Assembly: GCF_043678055.1 (NCBI RefSeq)
Contig: NZ_JBHEQA010000009.1
Coordinates: 68,736-132,735 of the forward strand
DNA length: 64,000 nucleotides
Source of the DNA: Spongiimicrobium salis
GTDB taxonomy: Bacteria; Bacteroidota; Bacteroidia; Flavobacteriales; Flavobacteriaceae
Direction of reading: 5' to 3'
Shown: piece by piece, positions 17,634 to 29,400 of the stretch
Position numbering within the stretch: the first letter of the stretch is position 1
Layout: the number at the start of each line of letters is the position of its first letter
Translations under genes and position numbers: made by a program
The notes under the pieces: generated by a model
What the model was told of the DNA's origin: nothing
What the model saw: only the letters and a program-made list of their open reading frames with translations
The model's database searches: none

Positions 17634-20006
17634 ATGTTACGCCATAATCTACTTATTATTTATAGAAACTTTAAACGGTATAAAAGTTCTTTTTTCATTA
17701 ATTTAATAGGGTTATCCACAGGTTTGGCATGTAGCTTATTTATTATTTTATGGGTCACGGATGAATTAAAAGTAGACAAGTTCCACAACAATGATGAACA
17801 ACTGTATCAAGTTATGGAAAAGAGGGATATAGGTGGTGAAATCGTTGTAAGCCATAGAACCTCCGGACCTAGTGCGGAAACTATTGTGGAAGAATTACCA
17901 GAAATAGAAATAGCATCTCCGGTAATGCATTATTCTTGGTTTCCAAAATTTGCACTTACCACAAATGGAAAGGATAAAATAAAGGCCACAGGTCAATTTG
18001 TAGGAGAAGACTATTTTAAGATATTTTCCTATGACCTTATCGAGGGAAATGTGAACACGGCGATTAAGGATAGAAATTCGGTAGCTATTTCGCAAAGTTT
18101 GGCAAAGAAATTATTTGGTTCTGATACGAATGTCGTGGGAAAGGCCATAGAAGTTTTAAATGATTTTGATGGGACTTATACCGTGACGGGGGTTTTTAAA
18201 GATGTTCCAGCAAACTCCTCCGAACAATTTGATTTTGTCTTTTCTTTTGAAAAATTCAAAGAAATTGTTCCATCCGTACTGCAATGGGGAAATAATGGGA
18301 CAAGAGCCTATGTACTTCTAAATAAGAATGCAGATGTGGATAAGGTCAATAAAAAAATAGAGGGTTTTATAGACAGCAAAATCGAGAATACCAATAGGAC
18401 GATTTTTTTAAAACAATATTCAAGGAATTATCTCTATGGATCGTATGAAGATGGGATACAAAAAGGAGGGCGAATAGAATATGTAAGGTTATTTTCAATT
18501 ATTGCACTTTTTATTCTTTTAATGGCCTGCATTAATTTCATGAACTTATCTACGGCTAAAGCACTGCGAAGAGTAAAGGAGGTAGGGATAAAGAAAGCCA
18601 TAGGGGCCTATCGCAGTAATCTAATATTACAGTATTTAGGGGAATCCATGGTAATAACTGTAATTTCATTGATTTTTGCCTTATTGATCGTGCTTTTACT
18701 TCTTCCTCAATTTAACATAATTACGGGAAAAGCATTATCCATCAGTATAGATACGACATTCCTTATCATGCTGCTTGGGATTACAGGTGTTACGGGTTTG
18801 ATCGCGGGGAGTTATCCGGCATTTTATTTGTCAGGATTTAATCCTGAGATTGTTTTAAAGGGGAAAATCAATAAATCTGTAGGTGAAGCTTGGGTAAGGA
18901 AAATTTTGGTTGTGGTCCAATTTGCACTTTCGGTCATTCTTATTGTAGCTGTCATTGTCGTATATCTTCAGATTGATTTGGTCCAGACAGCGGATATGGG
19001 CTATGATAGGGATAATGTGCTGTATTTTGAAAAAGAAGGCATGTCTCGTGAACAACCAGAAAGTTATCTGGCAGAATTGCAAAATATACCGGAAGTGATT
19101 TCAGCCTCGAGTATGAGCAATAGCATTGTTGGAAGTCATAATCAAACGGGAGGTTTGGATTGGGAAGGTCGGAATCCGGATGAAGTTATTGTTTTTGAAA
19201 TTGTTGATGTGGATTATGGCTTAATAGAGTTGTTGGAAATGGAAGTATTGGAAGGTAGGGCGTTTTCCAAAAATTTTGGGTCAGATGATACGAAGATAAT
19301 ATTTAATGAGGCTGCCATAGCACAAATGCGGATTTCCGAACCCATTGGAAAATCTGTAAATCTCTGGGGGGAAGAACGTCAAATTATCGGTGTAGTCAAA
19401 GATTTTCACTTTGAGTCCCTTTACAATGAGGTAAAGCCACTTTTTCTAAAAATTAACCCTGGAAGTGCTAGTACTATTATGGTAAGAACTAAAAAAGGCG
19501 ACGAAAAAAAAGCGATACAAAATATTCAAGATTTAAATAGACGTATTAACCCAGGATATGTCGTAGACTATGAATTTTTAGATAAGGCCTATCAGGCACA
19601 ATATAAGGCCGAAGAGCGAGTCTCAATATTGTCCAGATATTTTGCCATATTGGCCATCGTGATATCTTGTTTGGGTCTCTTTGGACTAGCCGCATTTACC
19701 GCGGAGAGGAGAATAAAGGAAATAGGTATTCGCAAAGTGCTGGGAGCAAATAATACGGGAATCATATATCTGTTATCTACAGATTTTACGAAAATGGTCC
19801 TTATCTCCATCGCTATTGGATTACCCCTTAGTTATTTTTTAATGAGATCATGGCTTTTGGATTTTGCCTACAGGATAGGTTTGGATTGGTGGATATTTGT
19901 TATAGCCGCTATTTTAGCCTTGATCATTGCATGGATAACGGTATCTATTCAAGCATACAGAGCCTCGGTAAAAGATCCTGTGGACTGCTTGGCGGCAGAT
20001 GATTAG
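17634..20006 (+). CDS. ABC transporter permease, FtsX/MacB family (790 residues)
   Basis: This is a large inner-membrane permease with the duplicated MacB-PCD plus FtsX layout common in Bacteroidota. A first membrane helix lies at about residues 20-43 (FFINLIGLSTGLACSLFIILWV). An extracytoplasmic core follows, then FtsX helices near 285-400 with the conserved ALRRVKEVGIKKAIGA loop. A second core begins after the helix near 430, and a second FtsX block near 675-780 contains AAFTAERRIKEIGIRKVLGA. No ATPase domain is present and no ATPase gene is next to it, so its partner must be encoded elsewhere. It interrupts the megasynthase genes but has its own sigma-54 promoter, so it may act in peptide export, self-protection or envelope stress response rather than being simply part of the NRPS operon. 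Confidence 0.88.
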   Translation: MLRHNLLIIYRNFKRYKSSFFINLIGLSTGLACSLFIILWVTDELKVDKFHNNDEQLYQVMEKRDIGGEIVVSHRTSGPSAETIVEELPEIEIASPVMHYSWFPKFALTTNGKDKIKATGQFVGEDYFKIFSYDLIEGNVNTAIKDRNSVAISQSLAKKLFGSDTNVVGKAIEVLNDFDGTYTVTGVFKDVPANSSEQFDFVFSFEKFKEIVPSVLQWGNNGTRAYVLLNKNADVDKVNKKIEGFIDSKIENTNRTIFLKQYSRNYLYGSYEDGIQKGGRIEYVRLFSIIALFILLMACINFMNLSTAKALRRVKEVGIKKAIGAYRSNLILQYLGESMVITVISLIFALLIVLLLLPQFNIITGKALSISIDTTFLIMLLGITGVTGLIAGSYPAFYLSGFNPEIVLKGKINKSVGEAWVRKILVVVQFALSVILIVAVIVVYLQIDLVQTADMGYDRDNVLYFEKEGMSREQPESYLAELQNIPEVISASSMSNSIVGSHNQTGGLDWEGRNPDEVIVFEIVDVDYGLIELLEMEVLEGRAFSKNFGSDDTKIIFNEAAIAQMRISEPIGKSVNLWGEERQIIGVVKDFHFESLYNEVKPLFLKINPGSASTIMVRTKKGDEKKAIQNIQDLNRRINPGYVVDYEFLDKAYQAQYKAEERVSILSRYFAILAIVISCLGLFGLAAFTAERRIKEIGIRKVLGANNTGIIYLLSTDFTKMVLISIAIGLPLSYFLMRSWLLDFAYRIGLDWWIFVIAAILALIIAWITVSIQAYRASVKDPVDCLAADD

Positions 20007-20113
20007 TTAAGGATGGGGCATAGCCTCTTTAAATTTCAAAGATTGAACCGTTCACTATGTATAAAAGTACGGTGTTATATGGGGTTTTTCTCATACAGTG
20101 ATCGTATTAAAAC

Positions 20114-20132
20114 TTAACAAGATTCTTGTTAA
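20114..20132. promoter_or_regulatory. Perfect 19-bp palindrome, candidate operator
   Basis: TTAACAAGA-T-TCTTGTTAA has two 9-bp arms with no mismatch around one central base. It lies about 80 bp upstream of the candidate -33 element, a position suited to a dimeric activator. It is too A/T-rich and lacks a T-tract to be a terminator. The binding protein is unknown. Confidence 0.5.
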
Positions 20133-20212
20133 TGCCATAGGCATACCTGTTTTCCATCTTTTCATGGTTTGAATTCAATATACAATTGTACAAGGGATAA
20201 GCGAGTTGTTTC

Positions 20213-20241
20213 TTGAATACAATGCATGCTATAATATTTTG
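20213..20241 (+). promoter_or_regulatory. Candidate promoter of the second megasynthase operon (TTG-N19-TATTTTG)
   Basis: TTG (20213-20215) is followed after exactly 19 bases by TATTTTG (20235-20241), one T short of the TAnnTTTG consensus. The leader to the ATG at 20406 would be about 155 nt. Confidence 0.42.
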
Positions 20242-20405
20242 TCTTATCCCAAATGATAGCAACCTATGTCATGCTTATAGGTCTACACTTTGGACTTGTT
20301 TAATCTAATGTCCATTAAACCCGCACATAAAAGTGTCGTTTAGCCTAGAACACTGAACGGTACTTCCCAACTAATGCCTTTAGAGGGTATTAAACTAATT
20401 TGAGA

Positions 20406-23400
20406 ATGAAAAAAGAAGAAAAATATACCGGACTGGAAATAGCCGTCATAGGTTTGGCGGGTAGATTTCCTGGGTCCTCAGATATTGATGGTTTTTGGAA
20501 CAACCTGAAGAATGGTATAGATTCAATTTCAACCATTACCGATGAAGAACTTAGAAATGAAGGCGTACCTGAAGCCTTGATTTCTAGTCCCGAATATGTA
20601 AAATCCAATGCTTATCTAGAAGACAAATCCTATTTTGATGCTGCTTTTTTTGGGTATCGTCCCGATGAAGCAGAATTGATGGAGCCCCAATTACGCGTAT
20701 ATCAAGAATGCTGTTGGGAAGCTTTAGAAGATAGTGGCTATTGTGCGGATAGGGAAAAAATTAAAGTTGGGGTCTTTGCATCGGGCTCTATAAATGTGCC
20801 TTGGGTACTGCACGCGGAAGCCCATAATAAAGAAGGCCTTGTAGATAATTTTACTGCTTCCCATTTAAGAGATATCAGTTTCCTCTGTTCTCGAATTTCT
20901 TATAAATTTAATTTAAAAGGACCTGCTGTATTTTTAAATACGGCTTGTTCCTCGTCTTTAGTGAGTATACATGAAGCTTGCAACAGTATTCTTTTAGGAG
21001 AGTGTGATATAGCTTTGGCCGGAGGTGTAAATATAAAAAACTATACCAAGCGTGGTTATCTCTATAAAGAAGGTATGATCCATTCTAAAGATGGAAAATG
21101 TAGACCTTTTGATAGTGCTTCCAGTGGTACCGTTGGGGGTGAAGGAGCCGGAGTTGTGGTGCTTAAGAGGCTAAAGAATGCCTTAAAGGATAATGATAAT
21201 ATCTATGCTGTTGTAAAGGGAACTGCAATTAATAATGATGGGGCAGGGAAAGTAGGGTTCACGGCTCCCAGTGTTAAGGGGCAGATAGAGGTAATCAAAA
21301 AGGCCCATAGAATAGCCAGGGTCAAACCGGAAACGATCACCTATGTGGAAACCCACGGAACAGGAACGGCTTTAGGAGATCCCATTGAAGTTAAGGCCTT
21401 GAATAGCGTCTTTGGTAATTCCAAAGATAAAAGCTGTGCCTTGGGTGCTGTGAAATCAAATATTGGACACTTGGATGCGGCTGCAGGGGTTGCTGGTTTT
21501 ATAAAAACTGTATTGTCTATCAAGAATAAATTAATACCCCCAAGTACCTATTTCAATACACCAAACCCCAAAGTAAACTTTGAATCTGGACCCTTCTATA
21601 TTAATAATAGACCAGAATCATGGATACTTGACAAAAAGCCTTTGCGAGCAGGGGTAAGTGCTTTTGGGATAGGAGGTACAAATGCTCATGTTGTATTGGA
21701 GCAAGCTCCTGATAGAATAGTATCTTCCAAGAGCAGGAAATATCAAATATTCCAATATTCAGCTAAAACACAAACAAGCCTTGAGGGAATTCGAAAAAAA
21801 ATGATAGCGTACTTGGAGCGTCATGAACCCTTAAATTTTGCGGATGTATGTTATTCGCTCAATAAAGGAAGAAATATTTTTAAGTACCGGGAGATGTTGG
21901 TTTGTGAAACAAGAGAGGAAGCACTGAAAATGTTGCTTTCCCAAGATACGATCGCACAAAGTTCCAGTACACAGGAAGAATTGCAAAATGTAATATTTAT
22001 GTTTTCTGGACAGGGATCCCAATACATAAATATGTGCAAGGATCTTTATTTGAGTGAAGAAACCTTCAAGGAAACCTTAGAGGTATGTTTTTCTCTTTTA
22101 AATACGATGTCAGGGAAAGATTTTTATCCCATCCTTTTTCCTTCAGAAGAAAAAAATAAGGACGCGCAAACCCTCCTTCAAAACACAGAGAATACTCAAC
22201 CCATCTTATTTGCTACCCAATATGCCCTAGCGACATTGCTTATGAAATGGGGTATTACGCCAGACTACATGATTGGCCATAGTATTGGAGAATATACAGC
22301 GGCTTGTATAAGTGGTGTGCTTTCTTTAGAAGATGCTTTAAAGTTGGTGTTAAAGAGAGGAGTGCTCATGAGTCTGGCAGAAAAGGGAACGATGCTCAGC
22401 ATTGCCATTCGTGAGGACAAAATTCAACCGTACTTAGCGAAATGCCCTGAAATTGATTTATCCGTTATCAATTCCAATACATCGGTAGTAGTTTCTGGTA
22501 CTGATGAAGAAATCACGCTTTTTGAAACGCTAATGAAAAGTGAGGGGTACAGTTGTAAAAAAGTGAAGACATCCCATGCTTTTCATTCTAGAATGATGGA
22601 TACCATACTTGGGAAATTCGAGCAAGAAGTAAATTCAGTAACGTTAAAAGAACCTAAGATTCCATATATCTCGAATGTTACGGGAGAAGAGGTATTGTAT
22701 AGTGAAATTCGCAAACCTTCCTATTGGGTACAGCACTTAAGACAAACCGTAAATTTTCAGAAAGGAACACAGACATTATTAGATAAAGGAGCGGCTTGTT
22801 TTATTGAAATTGGACCGGGTAGAACCTTGTGTAATTATGTTAATGGAAATGAATCGAAGAAAGAAGGTCATTATGCCATAAATATGGTTAGGCCCTACAA
22901 ACAAAATACGAATGACCAAAAATACCTTTCAGAGCGAGTTGGGCGGTTATACCTAAGAGGGATAAAGATAGATTGGGAACAGTACTATTTTAACGAACAA
23001 AGGGCAATAGTGACCTTGCCTACTTATAGCTTTGATAAAATTCAATACACTACCAATTTTAATCTAGATTCCCTTTTAAAGGGTACTTTATATCTGAACA
23101 AAGGATCAGAATCTGTACAGAACACTATTCCTGAAAATTATGTTCACTGTACAGAATGGAAACGAACCCTTTCCCCTGGTCAGAACTTGATCGTACAAAA
23201 TGAAAAATCTGGCTTTTTAATTTTTTCAGGAAAAGAATCTTTCAGTCAAGGCCTAATTTCTAAGCTCGCGGAACAACAACATGAAATTGTACATGTGCGA
23301 CCCGGAGCAAAATTCAAGGAAGTTGATCGTCATACGTACGAAGTCGATTTATTGGATGAGACGCAATCAAAGGAATTGTGGAAAGCAATACAGAATCATA

Positions 23401-26400
23401 AAATTCAAATTGATCATATTGTGTATTCCAAGACATTGGATGAACATTTTGAAAATATTCACTTTGACAACATAGATTCTAAATTGCAAGAAGGATATCT
23501 AGGATTATCCTTCTTGGCAAAATCAATCGCAAAGAACAAAGTACATCAGCAATTAAACATAAGTGTTTTTACGAACAACTTAGCAAAAGTTTCGGAAGAA
23601 GATACCATTGATCCTTTAAAGGCTACCCTACATGGCCCGGCAAGGATCATGCCTTCCGAAATCAGTAATATAAGGTGTAAAACAATAGATATACCCTATC
23701 CTTTTCGAGAAGAAAAGATGCTGAATGCTTATTTGAATAAAAGCCTTAATGAGGTTTTTTATCAAACGGATGATTCCTTTGTTACGTATCGCTACCTAGA
23801 ACGGTGGGTGCCTTTTTTTGATCAAACATCCTTTGACAGTGAACTTTCTTCAGATGCGGAAATTGTTGATGGCGGAATCTATATCATTACAGGTGGATTT
23901 GGAGGTATGGGCTTCAGTATAGCCAAAGACATAGCCTTAAACCGTGGTGCCAACATTATATTGATCCATAGGTCGGATTTTCCCAAAAGAGAGGATTGGA
24001 GTACCTGGTGTGAATCTCACGAAAACGCTAATGAAACTGTTCAAAAAATAAAAGCTATCCAAAAAATGGAAGCTAAAGGTCGTTTTGTTGAACTTTTCCA
24101 ACTAGATATATCGAACAAAAAAGGCGTAAAGGACTTTGCAGCGATGATTCATGAAAAGTATGGTAAAATCAATGGACTTATTTGGGCCGCTGGAGAAGTA
24201 GATCATGGAGGAATAATCCAAAATAGGACTGCAGATGACTTTACCAAATACCTGAAATCAAAAGTACATGGTTTGTTACTTTTTGAAAAGTACTTCAATC
24301 TAGAAGTTATGGACTTTTTGGTGCTTTTTTCATCTATTGGCAATGCGTTTTATCACATTAAGTTTGGCCAGGTTGCCTATAATGCGGCTAATGAGTTTGT
24401 AGAGAACTATGCCCATTATATCAAAAAGAAACTGCAACTGCCTACTGTGGTCATTAATTGGTGCGATTGGTTGGATGTGGGCATGACGGTAAAGACAAAC
24501 AAGAAAAATTACAACACTACTGACATTAATGAAGTCAATGCCAAAATAGAAAATGGAATAACACCCAGTGAAGGAGTAGACATATTTTACAAATGTTTGG
24601 GATCAGCCCATACGGTGGCTACGATCTACAAAGGAAACCTCAAAAAGGCCATTGCCTCCCACAAGGAACAATACCTTGAAATAAACAGTGCATTGCGTGA
24701 AAATACAGAGGTGAAGGAAAAAAATGTGGGAGAATTGCAAATTGCACTGGTAGATCTATTCAACGCTTTCTTTGGTAAAGAAGATATTCAGATAAAAGAT
24801 GATTTTTTTGATTTAGGGGGAGACTCTTTAAAGGCAATGACCCTCATTGCCAGAATCAATAAGAAACTTGGCATTTCATTATCTATTGGTGATATGTACC
24901 AATACCCAACAATAAATGCGCTATTAAAAAAAATATCCAAAGAAGATCTTAGCAATGAAAATGTAATTGAGATGGCTCCTGAATTGGAGAGCTACCCATT
25001 GTCATATCAGCAACAGCGCATGTATTTTTTACAGCAATTGCACCAAAACAGCAAAGCCTACAATGAACCCAAATTATATAAGGTTTTCAGGAAATATGAT
25101 CAAGAAGAGGTACAGTCATGCTTTGACAAAATAATAGCTAGGCATGCCAGTCTAAGGACAAGGTTCATCCAAGAGAATGGCAGAACGAGACAAATCGTTG
25201 AAAAAGAGGTGCCCCTCAATATAATAGAGTTCCAATCGGGTTCTCTCGAAGAAAGTTTTGAAAAATTTTCGAAGGTATTTGATTTGGGCAAAGCGCCGAT
25301 TTTCCGAATAGGAATTGTTGAAAATAACGATCGTACCTTTTATCTGCTTCTGGATACCCACCATATCGTTACCGATGGGACATCAAGTGGCATAATTCTC
25401 AAGGATTTTATACAGTGGTATACAGCAGAGATACTTGAGACTAATGAAACACCGGGGATTCAGTATATTGATTATGCCTATTGGCAGCAATCTGAAGAAA
25501 ATCAGAAGAGAATCCAAAATCAGAAAAACTACTGGTTGGAAGAGATACCCAAGAATCCGGAATTACTTGCTTTGCCCACAGATTATAATAGATCGGCCGA
25601 ACCCGATTTTATTGGAGATGTTGTAAGTGTGGATGTTCCAAAGGAAGGCTATGGGAAGTTATTGCGAATGACGTCGGAAGAAGGAGTTTCCATGTTTACG
25701 CTTCTAATAGGATGTTTTTACATACTATTACATAAACTTACGGCTCAGAAAGACCTTATTATAGGTGTGCCTACCTCCGGTAGGGGGCATGCCGAATTGG
25801 AACATTTGGTAGGGATGTTCGTGGGAACTTTGCCACTACGAAATTTTATAGGAAAAGAGCAATCTTTTCGAGATCTCATCCAAATCATAAAAACAAGGAC
25901 GCTCACCAGTTTCGAAAACCAAGATTATCCTTTTGAGGAATTGATCAATCAAATCAATGTAGAACGGGATTCGAGTAGGAATCCCTTGTTCGATGTGATG
26001 TTCGTGTATGAAAAAACCAATGAGGATATCATTGATCAAGAGACCCTTATTACCCAGATACAATGGGAAAAATCTACTCAATCCCGTTTTGACCTTACAC
26101 TTCGGGCCATAGAAACAAAGGAGGGCATAAAATTGGGATTTGTTTATGCTACTCAATTGTTTAAGGAAGAGACGGTATCCCGCTTCCTTGATTTTCTTCA
26201 AAATATCATTTATGAAGTTAGTGCTAAGCCCAACAAGAAGGTAAAGGATATCAAAGTTATTGGAGAAAAGGAAATCCAAAATATGATTTCAAAGCATCAT
26301 TGTGATTTTGATGCTCTGGATACCACTAAGACAATCCTAGATCTTTTTGAGGAAAGAGTTAAAAAATCACCAGAGGCTGTTGCATTAACTTTTGAGAAGG

Positions 26401-29400
26401 AACACCTTACTTATAAGGCATTATCCGAAAAATCGGACCATTTGGCATCTTGCCTCAGGAAACGCGGAATTGCCCATAACGATTTGGTATTAATTTACCT
26501 GGACCGCTCCATAGATATGATTGTTGGTGTCTTGGGAATACTAAAATCTGGCGCTGCCTACGTCCCTATAGATATTACCTATCCACAAGAAAGGATAGAC
26601 TTTATTGCAAAAGATACAGGGACAAAATTATTGTTGAGTCATTCTTCATTAGAGCCCAATATCCTGAATAAGGGAGATCATATGATCTTGTGTATTGATG
26701 CGCTTCAAAAAGAACCATACGTTGCTTTTGAAAAAAATATAGCTTCTGATGCCCTGGCCTATGTTTTATATACTTCAGGAACTACGGGAAGACCTAAAGG
26801 TGTAATGTGTAAACATATAGGCCTAACCAGCTTGGTAAGGAATCAAATAGATATTTTCGGACTTAAATCAACGGATACTGTACTACAATTTGCCTCTATT
26901 GGTTTTGATGCTTTTGGAGCTGAAGTATTTACAACATTAGTTTCGGGTGGGAGATTGATAATGACCACTGACGCGGTAATTAGATCTAAGGAAGATTTCA
27001 AAGAACGTATTCTAAAAGAAAAAATAACGGTCCTTACGTTGCCTCCATCCTATCAGGTAGTAATGAAAGATGATTTGGAATCGGTTCGTATCCTGATCTC
27101 AGCCGGTGAAGCAATGAACCTCAATGTGACAAAAGAGCTACAGGCCAAAGGGATTACTGTAATTAATGCCTATGGTCCAACAGAAAACACGGTTTGCGCA
27201 ACGATTTCTACATCACCGATTTTAACCGATGATCGGGTGACTATTGGCAAAGTAATGAAAGGTGTACAGGCGTATGTCTTGGATGAGATGTTAGAGATTG
27301 TGCCCTACGGCATTATAGGAGAGTTATGTCTTGGAGGAATACAAGTAGCCCAAGGCTATCTGAACAGGCCTAAACTAAGTGGGGAAAAGTTTATTGAGAA
27401 TCCATTTGATAAGGGGAATACCAAACTCTATAGAACGGGTGATTTGGTAAAAATGTTGCCCGATGGGAATTTCATTTTTATAGGGAGAAAAGATACCCAA
27501 GTTAAAATACGAGGTTTTAGAATTGAATTAGGGGAAATAGAAAATGTATTGGCCAATAGTGAGGAAATTGACCAGGTTGCTGTTGGCGTACGGGAAGAGC
27601 ATGGACACAAACACTTGGTAGCATATTATGTATCAGATAAAGAAGAGGTAAACAATGAAGTTTTAAAATCATATCTACGTGAACAACTACCCAAATACAT
27701 GATTCCAAGCCACTATGTACAAGTATCCAAAATTCCTGTAACCTCAAACGGGAAGGTAGATTGGAAGACACTTGGAAAGATAGTACTGCACAGTTCAGAT
27801 AAATATGTGGCCCCTAGGTCCCAAGAAGAAAAGATTCTTGCCGATATCTGGTGCGAAGTTATTGGTTGTACGAAGGTGGGAATACAGGATAATTTTTTCG
27901 CCTTGGGGGGAGATTCCATAAAATCTATACAGATCAGTTCAAAACTGGGAAATCTAGGATATGAAGTTTCCGTGAAAGATATTCTTAAAAATCAGACTAT
28001 TGAAGCTTTGGCACCCCGAATTTGTCGTAAAGAAGTTCTTGAAGATCAAACAAGGGCTTCGGGCACTGTTCCTTTAAGTCCAATTCAAAAGTGGTTCTTT
28101 CAGCGTAATTTACAGAACCCATCCCATTTCAATCAATCTGTTCTTTTTAAAATACAAAAGGGCCTAAACCAAAAAGAACTTACCGAGATTTTTGAAAAAA
28201 TACTGGAACATCATGATACGTTACGCTTGAGGTTTCGCAACGAAAATGATAGTACTATTCAAGAATATGCCACAAAATCTTCTACGATATCAATAATAGA
28301 TTATCCTTTAAAGGACCAAAAGAATTACATTAAAGAAATAAATGAACGAGCGGAAAAACTACAAAAAGAAATAAGTATTGCTGAGGATGTTTTGATGAAA
28401 GTGGCCCTCTTTACTCATGAGGTTACGGGAAATTTCTTGCTTATTATTATAAATCATTTAATTATCGATGGCGTTTCTTGGAGAATTTTGTTTGAAGATT
28501 TTCAGCGCTTGTCCCAACAAATCCTGGAAAATGATTCTTTGACACTGCCTCCTAAAACGGCTTCATTCCAAAGGTGGATGGAAAAACTTGAAAAGTATAC
28601 TTCCCATCAAAGTATTGATTCCATTATGACTTATTGGGAAGAAGCTCCAGTGGCAGGAACAGCACGTATACCCAAGGATTATCCTGATGGAATGAATGTT
28701 CATGGATATGCAGAATCGGTTTCGATAGATTTTGACGAGGTAGAAACAAAAAAACTACTGACCACTGTAAATTTAAAATATTCTACACGGATCAACGAGA
28801 TTCTTATCGCCGCATTCTATATGACTTTGAGAAAAGAGTATGGTATAGATGCATTTCATATTGATATTGAAGGGCATGGGAGAGAACATTTCTTTGAAAG
28901 TCCCAATATTAGTAGAACTTTAGGATGGTTCACAGTTATGTATCCATTATACCTGCACGAAACGGGAGAACATATTTCAGATATTCTTATTGCTGTAAAG
29001 GAAGCCTTAAGGAGAATTCCGAATAATGGTTTTGAGTACTTAATGTACCGTCAAAAAAACAAAAATAAATATGTCCCCACACCTCAGGTGCTCTTTAATT
29101 ATCTGGGACAATTTGATACGGGCGACAAGACTAGCTCCTTACAACTTGTAAAAGAATATAAGGCAAAGGATATTGGAAGTTCTGAGATTCGGAGTCATGA
29201 ACTTGAATTATCCGGAATAATTAAGGAAAATCACTTAGAGGTAAAACTAACCTTTGGAAGTCTACAGTACCAGGAGGCCCATATTCAAAGGTTAATGGAG
29301 GGTTACAAAAAATGCATACGTGAAATTTTGGATTTTGGCACGTCTTTCTCAGCCATGGAGTTAACTCCAACCGATCTTTCATATACAGCATTGCCGTTAC

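Larger units (their letters stand above)
20007..20405. other. 399-bp gene-free region before the second megasynthase gene
   Basis: No coding frame is apparent. The region holds a perfect 19-bp palindrome (20114-20132) and a promoter-like pair (20213-20241), so it probably controls the long NRPS/PKS operon that follows. I see no terminator for the permease gene. Confidence 0.6.

Noticed and set aside
20400..20405. TTG start two codons upstream of the second megasynthase ATG
   Set aside because: The paralogous PKS at 32612 starts MKK followed by the KS, and the ATG at 20406 gives the same start.
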